Assembly (NCBI GenBank): GCA_029267795.1
Contig: JAJUHR010000084.1
Location: 1-7,587, forward strand
Direction of reading: 5' to 3'
Length of the DNA stretch: 7,587 bases
From: Planctomycetota bacterium
GTDB taxonomy: Bacteria; Planctomycetota; Phycisphaerae; Phycisphaerales; Phycisphaeraceae
The notes under the pieces were generated by a model. The model was not told where the DNA came from and ran no database searches. It saw nothing but the letters and a program-made list of their open reading frames with translations. The number at the start of each line of letters is the position of its first letter. Positions within the stretch are counted from its first letter, which is position 1. Both the position numbers and the translations under genes were made by a program. Of the stretch, positions 7,470-7,587 are shown one piece after another.

Positions 7470-7587
7470 TTATTCGTGCACTTCGATGATCTCAGCCTTG
7501 AGTTGCTGCAAGTCCAGCAGGGCCACCGTCGCCCGGTCGGTCACCCACCCGCAGCATTCGCCGGGGTTCAGCAGCAGCTTCCCGTCC
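7470..7587 (-). CDS. YfcE/MJ0936-like phosphodiesterase (C-terminal fragment)
   Basis: Only the last 39 codons are in the window, ending in TAA at 7470; the rest lies beyond the right edge. The fragment has LLLNPGECCGWVTDRATVAL followed by LDL. This corresponds to the C-terminal strand pair of the YfcE/MJ0936 branch of calcineurin-like phosphoesterases, which usually reads NPGS...GxxTGRATxAxLDL. The CC in GECCGW differs from the common GS, and I recall this variant from planctomycete homologues. Family members are small (about 160-180 residues) metal-dependent phosphodiesterases, active on artificial substrates, with poorly known natural substrates. The metal-site motifs are outside the window. 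It is on the same strand as carB, 311 bp upstream of it, so co-transcription is not assured. Confidence 0.75.
   Translation of the reverse strand, partial: DGKLLLNPGECCGWVTDRATVALLDLQQLKAEIIEVHE

Overview
This is a high-GC bacterial window with long, structured intergenic spacers. The gene content points to a Planctomycetota bacterium, probably of the Phycisphaerae type. The pointers are an orphan protein with an excisionase-type HTH in front of a receiver domain, a metallophosphoesterase with a degenerate second PPP motif, a tiny lipoprotein with a DxDR...PSR tail, and a CarB with an enlarged oligomerisation domain. The assignment rests on remembered family resemblance, not on a marker gene. 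No rRNA, tRNA, CRISPR array or mobile element was found.

Layout: (1) 1-95, minus strand: the first 31 codons of a HAD phosphatase/phosphomutase running off the left edge. (2) 96-609: a gene-free divergent spacer. (3) 610-1188, plus: HTH + receiver regulator. (4) 1189-1278: a short convergent spacer with a strong GC hairpin. (5) 1279-2145, minus: calcineurin-like metallophosphoesterase. (6) 2146-2772: a 627-bp divergent spacer with inverted repeats, a perfect 14-bp palindrome, and a good sigma70-type promoter at 2708-2736. (7) 2773-3045, plus: a 90-residue predicted lipoprotein, followed by a textbook intrinsic terminator at 3132-3165. (8) 3166-3396: a convergent spacer with competing inverted repeats. 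(9) 3397-7158, minus: carB, the large subunit of carbamoyl phosphate synthetase, complete from start to stop except for one in-frame TAG at codon 802 (4753-4755). (10) 7159-7469: a leader region with a possible promoter and a G-quadruplex motif. (11) 7470-7587, minus: the C-terminal end of a YfcE/MJ0936-like phosphodiesterase running off the right edge.

The genes do not form an obvious operon or a single system. CarB is housekeeping (pyrimidine and arginine precursor), and no carA is visible. The regulator, the phosphoesterase and the lipoprotein each appear to be single transcription units. The most important observation is the amber codon in carB. The frame and family similarity are continuous on both sides, so it looks like a point nonsense change (CAG or GAG to TAG) or a sequence error, not a frameshift or a natural domain split. 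I see no convincing new multi-gene system here. The other items worth checking are the inverted domain order of the regulator, the altered metal site of the phosphoesterase, and the structured spacers.
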